A stretch of DNA of 55,468 nucleotides from Tubiluchus corallicola (GCA_030141605.1 JAQGDQ010000648.1:64001-119468), one strand, 5' to 3'. Counted from the stretch's first letter, positions 33,640 through 45,498 are shown. Made by a program: numbers and translations. Notes: generated by a model not told the origin, from the sequence alone.

Positions 33640-34628
33640 CGAAAAACTAACAACAATAACCCAGACAACACCACGCCAACTTGAATCACCAATCTCAATA
33701 CGCCACACCACCCACACCATACCACCTTTACATTAGCGCACTGCACCACACAACATACCCCACTCACCACACCACCCACACCACACCACACATCCACACA
33801 CCACCCCACTCACACCACACCACCCACACAACTCCAACGCACTGCACCACTCACAGCATACCACCCACACCACACCACACATCCATCCACCACCCCACTC
33901 ACACCACACCACCCACACCGCTCCAATACACTGCTCCACTCACAGCATACCACCCACACCACACCACTCAGACCATACTACACCACACCCACGACACTAC
34001 TCCAACAAACTTCATGCACACCTTACCACCCCACCACACCATCCACAGCACAACACCCATAACACGCCACCACCACCACATCACATGGTGATCATGATGT
34101 TGAAGGCGATGATGATGATGATGGCGGCAACAATGACGACACCTAAAGCACCAACAGCACAGCATGACAAGAAAACCATTCCAAATATTTTCCTCAAAGT
34201 CAAAACTGTGTGTTATAATAAATGCTCTTAGTCTGTTTACCAATAATCAATAATGTGTGGACATTCCACATAGTTTTGTGTCCTGCTTCCCAGATGATAA
34301 TAGGCTAACAGATCTTACATGTATATCTATGACACTGTAGAACGACGGGTGACAACAATGCCTGGAACAGCCGCGAAATTTCTCAAAGTAAAAGACAATG
34401 GATGTTCCAAATAGCGTGCAGCACAGAGGGTAGAAAAAGAACTTCGAAGTACACGCCTTCCGCTTCGTCCAATATACATCTCTCCTAGGGAAACCACCAG
34501 TACTTTGTAGACCGTTTCGTCCTCTTTCTGTTTATGTGCTTATTTTCTCCCTGTTTGGGCGTCCCGCAAAATGAGTAGTGGGTATTGTTGTCCCTCCCGC
34601 GAAATCTAAATATGACTATTATACCCGT
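33640..34628 (+). repeat. Repeat B copy B3
   Basis: CACC tract (33700-34080), hairpin ATCAC-ATG-GTGAT at 34080-34092, GATGATGATGATGG run, then the body: TATAATAAATGCTCTTAGTC, GATAATAGGCTAACAGATCT (34295), CTGGAACAGCCGCGAAATTT (34362-34381), ATGGATGTTCCAAATAGCGT (34401) and CGTTTCGTCCTCTTTCTG (34514). It stops short of the AATAAAACCCC/GCTGTAGCCTC end and abuts the next CACC tract. Confidence 0.8.
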
Positions 34629-34639
34629 CGTTGAACACT

Positions 34640-34860
34640 AGACCACCCATACCTTACCACAACACCACACCAGCCACACAACACACCACACCCACCACAC
34701 CACACCATCCACACCACATCACACCACCCCCATCACACTACACCAACCTGCCACATCACTCACAATACAACAACCACACCAACCCTCCACACCACTCACT
34801 ATACACCAGCCACACCACACCACAGCACCCACACCACACTACACCAACATCCCATAAAAC
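34640..34860 (+). repeat. Repeat B CACC tract B4 (no body)
   Basis: A/C-rich tract of CACCACACC words directly following B3. No hairpin or body follows; the sequence passes into unrelated DNA leading to the LINE relic. Confidence 0.75.
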
Positions 34861-34879
34861 GAATTACTATGAAGAAAGT

Positions 34880-35330
34880 GCTTCACTTACTTCCGATGGT
34901 ATCTTTTCCCTTTGCTTCTATTGTTTCTATTGAAATCGAAGATGCGCCCTAATCAAATCTTCCTGTAAAATCAGACACATCTAAGCGCCCAAAAAGAAAG
35001 GCTGTATATTTTCTCCTTCCTCTTTCCTTATTAAGATGCTAAATTGTTACTTTCCTTATACTTACTTTGTATACAAAGTGTGCGCCTGCTTATAAACCTG
35101 GAAAACCTATAGAAATGTTAGTTAAGTTATTGTTTGACAGAACCTGTATAGCAGACGAAGTAGCTGACAAATCGCAAAAATGCTGTACAAACTTTATCCT
35201 AAACACAAAGTGTTAGACTAGTAGCCATTGTTGTATGTCATTGATGAAAATACTTACTTACACTTGGACATGCAGTTAGAACTGTACTACAATTACTGCG
35301 ACTAGTAATTTTAAATCAAACATTTTATAA
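34880..35330. other. Possible 5' remnant of the LINE copy
   Basis: The frame around 35096-35215 is open for about 40 codons (KPGKPIEMLVKLLFDRTCIA) directly upstream of the RT fragment, so it may be decayed LINE coding sequence, but no conserved RT motif is recognisable. Confidence 0.3.
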
Positions 35331-35333
35331 AGA

Positions 35334-36468
35334 TTGACATGCTTAATTCATGGCGTTAGTGGCAAATTTTTGACTATACTTAGAAATATGTTTTCTAAGT
35401 GTAATCATGCAGTCAAGCTGCCTGAAGGAATTAAAGAAGGTTTCTCATCTAACTTTGGTTTAAAACAAGGTTGGGTACTTCGTCCAGTTTTATTTTCCAG
35501 TTTTGTTAACGATCTACCAAGTGCCTATACGTTAGATTACGACCCTGTTAAATTAGCTAATGAGAAATTTAAATGTTTATTATATGCAAATAATATTTTA
35601 CTCGTCTCTAATAGTGAAACCGGTTTACGTATGTGTTTAGACAAACTCGCTTCTTATAAATGGGCTCTAAGTGTTAACTTAACCAAAACTAAATTAATTA
35701 TCTTTAATAAATCAAGCAAAATCTTAAAGGACGAACTCATTTATTTTAACGCCAAATTAATCGAAAAAAGTCAAAAATATAAATGTATAAATACATTAGC
35801 ATTGATTTCCGAGCATCATCAGAACAGTATACTCATGCTGAACAATAGGGAAACTCTTACAATATGAATGTGCCGATTGATTGATCTCCCTTGTTGAGTC
35901 CATTATCACACATGGAGCCCCACTGCCTTTAATACTGAAAATTCATTTTTTCGTGACACTCTCGGAGCAGATTTTGACAGATTAAAAAGTGAATTTGTTC
36001 AGTTAAAATTTTGTAAACAGATATTACGAGCAGAAATGGGTATATACCCAACTAGATTTACCCAATTTAGATGGCTACATATACTGGAAAGACCCTGCAG
36101 TAGTCTAATTTACAATGCATATATAAACGGTAAACAAAAAGATTACGAAAACGTGTATAACTGGGTCTCGTTCATTAGGAATATTTTGTACAAACTTGGG
36201 TTTGAGCAAACTTGGATTAATGAAGGTACATTAAGTGCTCGCAGATTGTTTTATTGCATTAATAAGAAGGATTTATAGAGACAACCATGATGACAGGGTA
36301 ACAAACTTCGAACTTATAGGCTCTTCAAAGAAGGGAAACGTTGTTTATGAAAATATTTTAAAAATATTGCCTCTTTTTGCAGTTATGCCTGTAAGTGAAC
36401 AGTTAATTTGTATTAATGGCCTAAGAGATGAGAACCCTAGTAACAAACTTTATATACGACAGTATTAA
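35334..36468 (+). pseudogene. LINE (non-LTR retrotransposon) RT pseudogene
   Basis: The first open segment (35334-35867) shows RT palm motifs in order: GVSGKFLTILRNMFSKC, then FGLKQGWVLRPVLFSSFVND (usual form GVRQGC.LSP.LF..F.NDL), then KCLLYANNILLVS where functional copies have YADD, then LSVNLTKTKLIIFNK. After a frame break the C-terminal region continues (DRLKSEFVQLKFCKQILRAE, then MGIYPTRFTQFRWLHI, then EQTWINEGTLSARRLF), as in CR1/Jockey/RTE-like ORF2 proteins. Loss of both catalytic aspartates, stops and frameshifts make it dead. It covers about 350 codons, with no endonuclease on this strand. It is inserted between repeat B4 and B5. The clade cannot be fixed by eye. Confidence 0.85.
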
Positions 36469-36559
36469 AAAAAGGAAAGAGAAAGAGGATGGCACATAAC
36501 TTTAATTTGAACAAGCAGCCTAAAAAATGTATTCTCATCATCATTGTTTTTATGTGATA

Positions 36560-37505
36560 TCATTGACACCACCTGCAACAAACAAATCCCACCACACTAC
36601 ACAAAACCCCTATCACCCCCACCAGATTATTTACACCACATCACAAACACCACACCACTCAGACCACACTACACCACACCCACCACACCACACAACACCC
36701 ACCACATTACATGATGATCATGATGCTGAAGGCAATGATGATGATGACGGCGGCAACAATGACGACACGTACAGCAGCAACAACAGCACAGCATCACAAC
36801 AAAACCATTTCAAATATTTTCCACAAAGTCAAAACTGTGTGTTATAATAAATGCTCTTAGTCTGCTTCCCAGATGATAATAGGCTAACAGATCTTACTTA
36901 CATGTATATCTATGACACTGTAGAACGACGGGTGACAACAATGCCTGGAACAGCCGCGAAATTTCACAGACTCAAAGACAATGGATGTTCCAAATAGCGT
37001 GCAGCACAGAGGGTAAAAAAATTACTTCGAAATACACCCCTCACGTTTCGTTCAGTATACATCTCTCTCAACAAAACCTTCAACATTTTGTAGACCGTTT
37101 AGTCTTCTTTCTGTGGGGGCGCTTTTTTTCCCAACATGCCCAACTTGCACAAATTGAATTTTTCTAGACACTGTTTGAGCAGTTTTCTGCAAACTTTGCG
37201 TTTTGGGATCCGAAAAAACGCCCGTCACGGGGCACCGAGGCACTCCCCCGAATTCTTTGACAATGTCACCCACCGTTGAACGCACTATTAAACCATTACT
37301 GGCACTGTTCCTGTTCTCTACCAATAAGAGGCATAAGTTTTGAAAAAAAACGGCCGAAAAATGGCAATTTTGGAGGTTTTTCGCCCCCCGCTTCTCACGG
37401 TGGGACAGAGTCAAAAAATAAAACCCCAATTGTAGATCTGTTGGTCAGGACCTTTAGTTTGATGTATAGAACGTCGAGAATGGTACTGTCATTGGAGCTG
37501 TGGCC
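36560..37505 (+). repeat. Repeat B copy B5
   Basis: Short CACC tract (36570-36710), a degraded hairpin (ATTACATGATGAT, 36705-36717), GATGATGATGACGG run, and a full-length body ending in AATAAAACCCCAATTG and GGAGCTGTGGCCTCGCCG (37495-37512). With B2 it defines the 3' end of the family. Confidence 0.8.
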
Positions 37506-37510
37506 TCGCC

Positions 37511-37512
<2 letters not shown>

Positions 37513-37552
<40 letters not shown>
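37513..37552. repeat. (TA)n microsatellite
   Basis: About twenty TA units, attached to the end of repeat B5. Confidence 0.95.
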
Positions 37553-37553
<1 letters not shown>

Positions 37554-37609
37554 ACCAAAATTAATACATAGACTAGCGAAACCCCGCAAAAAGAATATAG
37601 CACATAATT

Positions 37610-38055
37610 CAAGACACAATCACACAACCCACACCACACCACTCCACCAGCACCACACACACCACATCATCAATACCACACAACACCATCCAGACCACAC
37701 TAAACCACGCCCATCAAACCACCCACTCCATTCCACCAACACATCCCACACACCCTTCCACCTCATCACACCATCCATAGCACACCACCACCACCACCAC
37801 CACACTGCACAACTCACACAACATCGCATGGTGATTATGTTGTTGATGATGATAATGATGGTGGCAACGATGACGACTGCTATTGCACCAGCACTTACAG
37901 CACAACATCAAAACAAAACCATTCCAAACATTTTCCACAAAGTCGAAACTGTGTGCTACAATAAATGCTTTTAGTCTGTTTAGCAACGATCAATAATGCG
38001 CGGACATTTCATATAGTTTGTTTGCTGCTTCTCAGAAGATAATAAGCTAACAGAA
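37610..38055 (+). repeat. Repeat B copy B6
   Basis: CACC tract (37615-37820), hairpin ATCGC-ATG-GTGAT (37823-37835), GATGATG run and the first part of the body (TACAATAAATGCTTTTAGTC, then GATAATAAGCTAACAGAACT at 38038). Truncated there, where repeat C copy 2 starts. On the minus strand the region stays open for 90 codons, with HSFDFVENVWNGFVLML conserved in B3. Confidence 0.8.
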
Positions 38056-38079
38056 CTTATTTTTATTTATGCAGCGTTC

Positions 38080-38435
38080 TACCTGACGAGAATCTGCTGA
38101 TTACTTCGCAGCAGCAGAACAGTCTTATTTTTGTTTTGTAACAATTTGTTGTAGCTAAACAAGGTTTTGCAAACTCTTCCCGGCAAAAAAATAATGAGAG
38201 TAGGATGTATGACTTGCAGTAGAAGACAGAACAAAAACTTAAAGAGTGAAAAAACTTTGCTAAAAGATTTTTATTAAAAAATTCTTCAAGATTATTTGGG
38301 AACATTTTTGATAGCAAATTTCTAGCATGCAAAAATTTTGGGCGCAAAAGTTTTCTACTAGGGAACACAGAAAGTATCGAGACATATTGCACAGCAGCTA
38401 GTAAAGTTAGCATCGCCCTAGCTGCAGAGCATTAG
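38080..38435 (+). repeat. Dispersed repeat C, copy 2
   Basis: Partner of 21865-22165, described there; slightly longer, with GGGCGCAAAAGTTTTC near 38340 matching TTGCGCGGAACTTT. Confidence 0.55.
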
Positions 38436-38715
38436 GGACTATTGTTGACAGGTTAGCTACTACCCAAGCAGCTGTTCGCGCACGGGTGTGTAGCAGAAGA
38501 GATAGCTTCACCAAAACCAGGCCCATCGAGGACGCTCATTACAGTAGTGAATTGCAAAAACACAAATAGAAACTGTGAGATATCTTTTTTTATATTATCC
38601 GATGACGCCGCTAAGTAATTATGTCAACATTTTAAGATTCCTGTGTGAATTAACCACCAGGAAAAAATGCCTGTGAAAGGGTTAAGATATAATTCTCTGA
38701 AAATACACTATTTTT

Positions 38716-39160
38716 TTAACTTCTATTCAATTTTCTGATGGCAGTTATCGGGTCATGATCTGTAGTAGCAATTACAGGTACAGAAGCTGATATGATGGTT
38801 GACTCAGCATTCGTATAAATTAGAGTGAACGTGCACTGGCTACTCTCGTTGGAGCATAAACTACTTGCTTGAATATTAAACTGAAAGATTCCTAAATTGC
38901 AGACCACAATCTGCAGTCATTAGCTTCCTTTCAAGGACTTATATCTGTGTTCACATCTCCCATAAAGAACACGTCATTGCCCTCCGCATAAATTCACTCC
39001 ATAATCTCCTCAAATCTATTAAATTAGTTAACATTTGAACTAGGTGGACGTTATATAAATCCAACTAAAAATGGTGCTGATCTTGGAAACCGGACTTCTA
39101 TCCACATGACTTCAATTTCTGCCAATCTATTTCTATTTGCAAATCTGGTTTTTCAGGCTT
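38716..39160 (-). pseudogene. LINE endonuclease (APE-type) relic
   Basis: The minus-strand frame reads LAEIEVMWIEVRFPRSAPFL, then VGFI, stop, RPPSSN, then FFMGDVNTDISP, and after one frame break FTLIYTNAESTIISASVPVI followed by TTDHDPI. These follow the APE endonuclease landmarks of non-LTR retrotransposons: the 'E.W.E' region, 'YRPP', 'GDFN.D', 'TLIDHIYTN' and the catalytic 'SDHDP'. At least four stops and one frameshift are present. It is on the opposite strand to the RT relic at 35.3 kb, so it belongs to a different insertion. No RT region follows downstream. Confidence 0.8.
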
Positions 39161-39169
39161 GTCTAATTT

Positions 39170-39925
39170 GTGCACATCATATACTCCCAAAAAGCACAAA
39201 TGGGTCTCCCATAATTTTCTTTAGCGGTTTTTTTTGCTTCTTTAACTTCAAAAGAGAAAAAACTGAAGCAAGCCATAAATAAGGCCACCCACCATCTACT
39301 TAAGAGTCAGACGCAGAAATCTTGAACCTAATAACTACAATATTCAAACACCATGTACTAAAATAGACAGAAATGACAGTTTTGGACACTTTCCCAATTG
39401 ATAAACAAAGAATCAAAGAATAAGCTTTTTAGCAAACACAGCTAAACAAAATGCATAAAGTGCAAAAAGTGTTTTTGTGTTTAAAGCAGAACGGCAATTG
39501 TTTCTTCACCTTCCAAGTTCAATTGTTATATAACTCGCAGTTTTGTAAAAAATACAGTTTTATTACTATTTAATAGATAAAAAATAGTTGTGAAATATGG
39601 TCTAAACTCCAGATTTTCATTAAACTTCAAATGTCCAAATAATATAGTCTTTGTTTTTTATAATATTTTGCAACCATTGAATCCCAATGTATCCTCTAGG
39701 ATACAGGCTATATTTATAACGCAGACACAGTAAGAAAAATGACATTTGGAGAGTTCGAGGATGGCATTTTCAAGCTTTCGGTTCTGCAAAAAACCGTTAA
39801 TCACTGTTGATACGAGGGTGAAAATCATCCACATGTCACCCCCCTCGTTTCATCAGAAGCATTTGCTTTTGCGGTCTCCGAGTGTAGCATTTTCCGCCCA
39901 ATCTGGTTTGTATCGGCTTCAAATC
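39170..39925. other. No gene seen
   Basis: AT-rich to 39720, then GC-richer. The 39746-39991 plus-strand frame overlaps the 3' end of the minus-strand gene below and has no recognised motif; it is probably a shadow. Confidence 0.35.
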
Positions 39926-39931
39926 GAAACG

Positions 39932-40989
39932 CTACACGAACCAAGCCCTGCCGATGATGTTTACTGCTCTATTCGTACAATTAGTAGATAGTTGGCCATG
40001 GTTTTGGCTGCCCGGATTGCTCTGCCTCGTCCGTTGCTCTGCCATCGTATGGCCTATGGTGGTCATTAATTTTGTAGATCCTCTGAGCATATTACTACGC
40101 GATTTTTTGGTAGATGTTTTTTGACGAATCTGTACATCTCGAGTCCCTTGACATAGACGATAGTGTTTCTGCTAGTTTGTCGTAGAATGCCGTCTAACTC
40201 TGAATAGTCCAACATTCCCTCCTCCCACCAGGCGCCGCGTATGTGTTTACTCTGATAGTTGTAAGTGAATCGCTTGTAGTGGGGATGTCGATGCCATGGG
40301 TGAGGCGGTTTGAAGCTGTAACTGTGATATATGCCAGTTTGTATTTCGTGAATTATAAAATTTTTGACTTGGTATTCTTCTTCCACGTGCTGGAAGGCAT
40401 CAATGGTTGGAGCAATGTCCGATTCATTCATCTGTGGCAATCGGTTCGCAGACTATGACGATATTCTTCTGATTGTTTTCGAAGAGCAACGACTTGACTT
40501 TCTCAAAGGCTTATTTCTGTGGCACTCTATTGCCGCTGTTGCTGTTGCCACCAATCTTGTACGGATGGATACGTTTGCCTCTGTGTGCAGGTTCCTACAG
40601 TCGTGGATGTTGTTGTTGATGTTGTTGCAGTTTGGGCGGAGCAGGCGAAATTTGGAAATCCTGCAAGAGAAAAAAACATGTGACTTTTAGGTACTGGAAA
40701 ATTTTTTCAACTTTTTAGGAGCAGATGCCAGAATGAAGGAAACCACAGGCGGGGGCAAAGGGGGTGGAGCAAACATGTCGGCTATGCCCTCATCTTCTTC
40801 TTTAGCCAGTTGTATTTTCAATCTTTTCTCTCCAATTCTTGTTTGCCGTTCTCACCGTAGCATTGTTGCTGCTGTTGCTGCTGCTGTTGTTGTTGTTGTT
40901 GTTGTTGTTGTTGATGATGTTGCCAGGGGTGTTGGTGGTGGCATCGCTAGTGGCGGTGGTGGTGGTGGTGGTGCTACTATGGTCGCCAT
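39932..40989 (-). pseudogene. Two-exon gene or pseudogene of an uncharacterised family
   Basis: Minus strand. Exon 1 (40989-40856) encodes MATIV followed by Pro-rich and poly-Thr/Ala runs and ends in CTACG|GTGAG. Its intron (40855-40661, 195 bp) ends in a strong acceptor, TTTTTTTCTCTTGCAG|G. Exon 2 continues in frame to TAG at 40453-40455. After that stop the same frame holds a conserved domain: YQVKNFIIHEIQTG, YSFKPPHPWHRHPHYK, GAWWEEGMLDYSELDGIL, then TIVYVKGLEMYRFVKKHL. After a one-base shift near 40080 comes QNHGQLSTNCTNRAVNII, ending at TAG 39932. The order (F.VKE, FKPP, W..G..dY, Y.KGLEK, then H...C..RAV) matches a family I remember as recurrent and uncharacterised in invertebrate genomes, possibly nuclease-like. 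The stop and the frameshift argue for a pseudogene. An alternative acceptor, GCCACAG|ATGAAT at about 40433, could bypass the stop. Confidence 0.55.
40860..40975 (-). repeat. Trinucleotide repeats within exon 1
   Basis: On the minus strand (CCA)n, (ACA)n and (GCA)n runs encode poly-Pro and poly-Thr/Ala in the chosen frame. Other frames would give poly-Gln or poly-Asn, so the frame assignment rests on the splice phase. Confidence 0.8.
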
Positions 40990-41028
40990 TGTATCTTCGC
41001 TTTATATCTTCGCTATTCAACTCTTTGC

Positions 41029-41168
<140 letters not shown>

Positions 41169-41214
41169 CTTTTTATTTATCTTGCAACACACGCACAGTT
41201 ATAATACAATTAAT

Positions 41215-42260
41215 TTGCCCATGAGCTATCATGTGCGACGTTGCTTCCATGCATGCATTGCTACATTCACTGCTCTAGCATGTGTGAGAGTGCACCTCGT
41301 CTCTACCGTGTACTACATAGACCCACATGTTTAGGTAAAACATTTGCACCAGCCATGTACACTAGCCATGATAACAACAACAAAACACTGGGAATAGAGC
41401 TTTGTTAACAAAGCACAGGTGTGTTCTATTATTTTTGTTGGAAGTTTATGCTTGTAATAATATAGCGCCCTGGGAGACATGCAATAAGATGTTTTGTTAA
41501 GATTGAAAGGAATGTCTTTTTAGATTTGAAAGCTTTTCAAAGTGTTTGTATAGCAAACATTGTGGTAAAAGCTTTTCAAAGTGTTTGTATAGCAAACATT
41601 GGGGTAAAAGCTTTTCTTGTGATAATAAAGGGCGAGACAGCTTAATAATAATTGCTGTTTGGCTAAAATGAAGAAAACTTTAAGTGCTCAGGAACGTTAA
41701 CAAAAGACTCTTTAGTCTTTACATTCTGTTTTATTCAAGTTCTCTTATTGATTTTGAGCATTGTTAAACTGCTGGAAGTGGCTCGGAAGTAAATAAAATA
41801 TTTTCCCACATTTTAACATCTTGTGCAATTTACCCTCACCTGAACACCTGGGAATGATCACAGGGAATAGTTAAGTAAGAAAAATTGAATGAACCGAATG
41901 CCCTATAACTGAGAAGGATTTTGGAACATTTTTGGTTTTCCAATGAAAAATTTACATTTTGCCAAATCTGCTGATACTGTAACTTATGAAACTGTGTTAA
42001 CCTGATATTACTGAAAATGCTGGGGGTGGGATAAGTTTGTGTAAATTATATCAGCATCATTTCAAATCCTGTCTGCCATTGTTTTAAAAGGATTAATAGT
42101 TTCCTGTAAACTTACATTGAACAAAAATATTTTTCCATGTTATTACATTCCTGAGCAAATTAGCCACTCAAGAACTGCTACCCCTGAGAAAAGAAAGAGC
42201 TTTCAAATCCTAGGCCCATAAATATTCGTCAGAACTTCTTAGCAAACAAATATTTTGCTA
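41215..42260 (+). repeat. Repeat A copy A7
   Basis: Same block order as 4840-5830. A 39-bp internal tandem duplication beginning AAAGCTTTTCAAAGTGTTTG lies at 41527-41605. The end (42185-42240) matches the inverted sequence at 27025-27085 and 49560-49605. Confidence 0.8.
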
Positions 42261-42464
42261 ACCTGTATCATACTAATACAGACACATTTTTGTATGTTTG
42301 CTTGCTTATCTTTGTGTTAGTTTAGAATTGTCCAGCTCTGGCAGAGATCTGTTTCCTATGAGCGCATTCTAGTTTTATAATAGAAATCAACTGCATCCAT
42401 GTAACATTATGTGCCAATTTTCCCGTGCCATTTTTATCTGCACCGTTTTTGTTGTACAGAGTTG

Positions 42465-42535
42465 CTGCTATTGTGGCTGTTATTGTCATTGTCATTGCTG
42501 CTTTTGATGTTGCTGCTGCTGTTGTTATTATTGTA
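42465..42535 (+). repeat. Imperfect GTT/GCT microsatellite
   Basis: GTTGCTGCTATTGTGGCTGT-like units; the hydrophobic frame across it is an artefact. Confidence 0.7.
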
Positions 42536-42739
42536 AAACAAAAACAAGGTCATTCTAAGTGTGACAATGTTGTAGATATAATCCATGTACTCAAATTTGT
42601 GACATAACTTTCTTACATATGTTCAGGCATTTTTTGTTACATGGTGGTTATTGACAGTAAAAAATGAACAATGAGAGGGCAGGAAAAACTGCTCTCACTA
42701 AGCAGCGATTACGTTATATTGTAGCTGTTACATTAGTTG

Positions 42740-42995
42740 AAATTTTGTACAGTAGATGGCTCAGTGGTATTACCCTAAGCTATTCAGCCAATTGGAGCAT
42801 CTGCCATTGCTAGACACGCATGCTGTCAATCACTCTTACCGATGAGGTGTCATGTGCATCGTTGCTTCCATGCTCGCATCGCTACACTCACTGCTCCTCT
42901 GCCACACTCACTCAACGTCTCTGCCACGCTCAACACATGCTGTCTGTTTGGGCAAAACTTTTTCACCTTCCATTTACAATAGCCAAATATAAATG
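42740..42995 (+). repeat. Repeat A 5' fragment
   Basis: CAGTAGATGGCTCAGTGGTA, TCAATCACTCTTACCG and CTCTGCCACGCTCAACACAT, as at 1660-1720 and 47066-47260. It is followed by a decayed (AAT)n/(GATAAT)n run to 43095. Confidence 0.75.
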
Positions 42996-43539
42996 TCAAG
43001 AAATTAATAATAATAGTAATAATAGCGATAATGATAACAGCAACAAAATCACTTTGAAAATGACAATGATAATAATACCAGAAACAAACAATGAATAACA
43101 TTTTAAAGTGAAAATGTTGGAATGTAGTCTGCACTTTTGAACAACGAAATAGGCCCTTAGACTGCTGTATGCCACTGAATTTTGTCTTGGTCAAGGCAAT
43201 CCAAAGTCATGATAATATTATACTACACATTACAATAATATGCATAAATAAAAGTGCAGGTTTAGATGGCAATACCATCTTTTGATAGAGCATAGCATGA
43301 CAATAAAAGATACGTTGACCCAATATAGACATCCAATAGCATTGTTTATAAGACGTAATAGAAGTTAGTGTTTTCTTTCAATAAGATTAGTCTGTCACTT
43401 TCAGTATTTCAAGAACTTTATATTAGTTCAAATGATCACTGTTAGTTGTGTTCTAAAACCTCCAATTACTTTTGGCGACAATTATTTTTGCAGACAATTT
43501 TCAAGGACAAAGGAACAGGTGTTATACTGAATTTCCTCT

Positions 43540-44110
43540 ATCATTGAGAAACCATGTAATATGAGAGATAAGCATTTTTGGAGCAGCCACCCATCCATTT
43601 AGTTGTAAGGTCCTGTAGTGCATAGCTTTTATTGCTAGATACTCTTCACACCACCTCTCAAGCTAATCCTTAACTTTCAAAAATAGTTCTGTCTGAGTGC
43701 ACTGGGAATAAATAGGTGTGCTATTATTTTTGTTGGATGTTAATGCTTGTCATAAAATATCCCACTGGGAGACAGGGAATCTGATATTTTGTTTTAATTG
43801 AAAAGACAACTTTCAATATATTTATAAAGCAAACACAGAGAGAAGAACTCGTTTTTGTTCTTATGATACTAAAAGGGTGGTACTGCGTAATAATGACTGT
43901 TGTTTAGACGGAGCAAGTTTTAAAGAAGTGCTTTGTCATTTGAATGAATTCAAATTCTGTTATTGATTTTAAGCATGGATGGATGAATTGACTCGTGTAT
44001 TGTGAAGCAAAGAAAAATATTTTCCGACACTTAAGATTCTTATTCAAATTAAAGAAACTTGAACACCTGGCCAGGAAAATATGCCAAGGAAAAGCTTATA
44101 GAAAAATTGA
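43540..44110 (+). repeat. Diverged repeat A fragment
   Basis: CAGCCACCCATCCATTTAG (43585), TGCTATTATTTTTGTTGGA (43722), GACAGGGAATCTGATATTTTG and TTTTCCGACACTTAAG follow the repeat A order with clear divergence. Confidence 0.65.
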
Positions 44111-44114
44111 ATTG

Positions 44115-45320
44115 CTCATTCAATAAATGTTATTGAAAATAAATCAGCGCTAAAGCTATTTTTATTCCTAAATATATTTCACATTTTAAAATTGAGTTTA
44201 AAATTGATGAATGAGATTCCTGCACATTCTGACGTAAAGAAAATTATTTTTCATCATTTTAAAATTTGTCTGAAACGATAAAATATTATTAAAACATGTG
44301 TTATTTCAAAGAAGAAACAATTTTGCTACAATTTTTTTTTGTTGACAAAGCCACATATTCTTTAGGAAGGGCTTGATACTAGAGTTAAACGTAGCTTCTA
44401 TTTGCTCTTGTAAAATCCATAGCAATCACAATTTCGCGTGGATGCTAAGTGTTTTGTAGAGACGCAACAAAAAACTATGGCTGACTTTAACAGAATTATT
44501 TTCAAAATAACTGTTTTAGATGAGTAATTAGCTTGCACCATTTTTAGCCTACATCTCAACTTCAACATGGATTATCTCAGCTTAGGAATAGCATAGAGCT
44601 ACAAGCTTGGTATCAAAATGATCCTCATGGAATGGAAATTCAGAATATGTGAATAGCTGGAAAAGCTTCATTGCCGACTTGTGGGGAAATTTTCAATGCA
44701 AGCACACACAGTGAATTTACTGTTTGGGGTATTTCCACTGTGTGAAACAAACACATTTCTGTTTACAAAACATATATACAATTCAAAGATATATGTAAAT
44801 ACACAATTACAAATACAATCAATTAGCAAAACGTTTAGCAGACTTTATGCAGTTCTGCAAAAAATTGAAGAAAATGCCACTGGATTGACGACCCGGGGCC
44901 GGATTCCAAAAAAACTCTAACGAACTAACCGTAACTCTATCACTGTTTAAATGGCTATGGCTGGTGTTTTTGTAAAACAGGAAAAGGCTAATAGTAGAGT
45001 ATAGAAATTTAATAAGTAGAGTTCGTATTTTTCAGTGTAATTAATTATCTGCTAGGTCTTTTATATAGTCAAAATTTTTGAGATAACATAGCAGTGTTTT
45101 TCTTTCTGGCAGCACCATATGTTTACCTTACCAAACAAGAAGTGGTCCAAACATCAAAATTAATTGCAGCCAGCAGCTATGTAAAGTCATTTTTGAAACG
45201 ATTTGCTAAAGAAATTTCGTAGTTTGAGGACATTCTGTGTGGCAGGAACTTGAGCTGTTTAAAATAAGTGATTAAAGTTAAAAATTTTTGAAGATGAAAG
45301 TTTACAAGATTGAGCAAGTG
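44115..45320. other. No gene seen
   Basis: AT-rich. GACCCGGGGCCGGATTCC at 44891 resembles the ends of some short DNA transposons but has no partner end. A 79-codon frame at 44681-44920 has no motif. Confidence 0.35.
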
Positions 45321-45415
45321 AAGATGAACACTGTAACATTGCTGTGCCATCCAACGTACTCATCGTTGAAGTGTCACATATGCATTATTGATCTGTGTGT
45401 TAAATTTAAGTGAAC

Positions 45416-45417
<2 letters not shown>

Positions 45418-45496
<79 letters not shown>

Positions 45497-45498
45497 TT

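Noticed and set aside
37052-37429. 125-codon minus-strand frame in repeat B5
   Set aside because: Only partly matched in B2 (11721-11978) with frame changes; no domain. Kept as part of the repeat.
40364-40690. 108-codon plus-strand frame
   Set aside because: Shadow of the minus-strand exon 2, which has recognisable conserved motifs and splice sites.
44885-44925. MITE-like end GGGGCCGGATTCC
   Set aside because: No inverted partner end or flanking duplication could be found within 3 kb.
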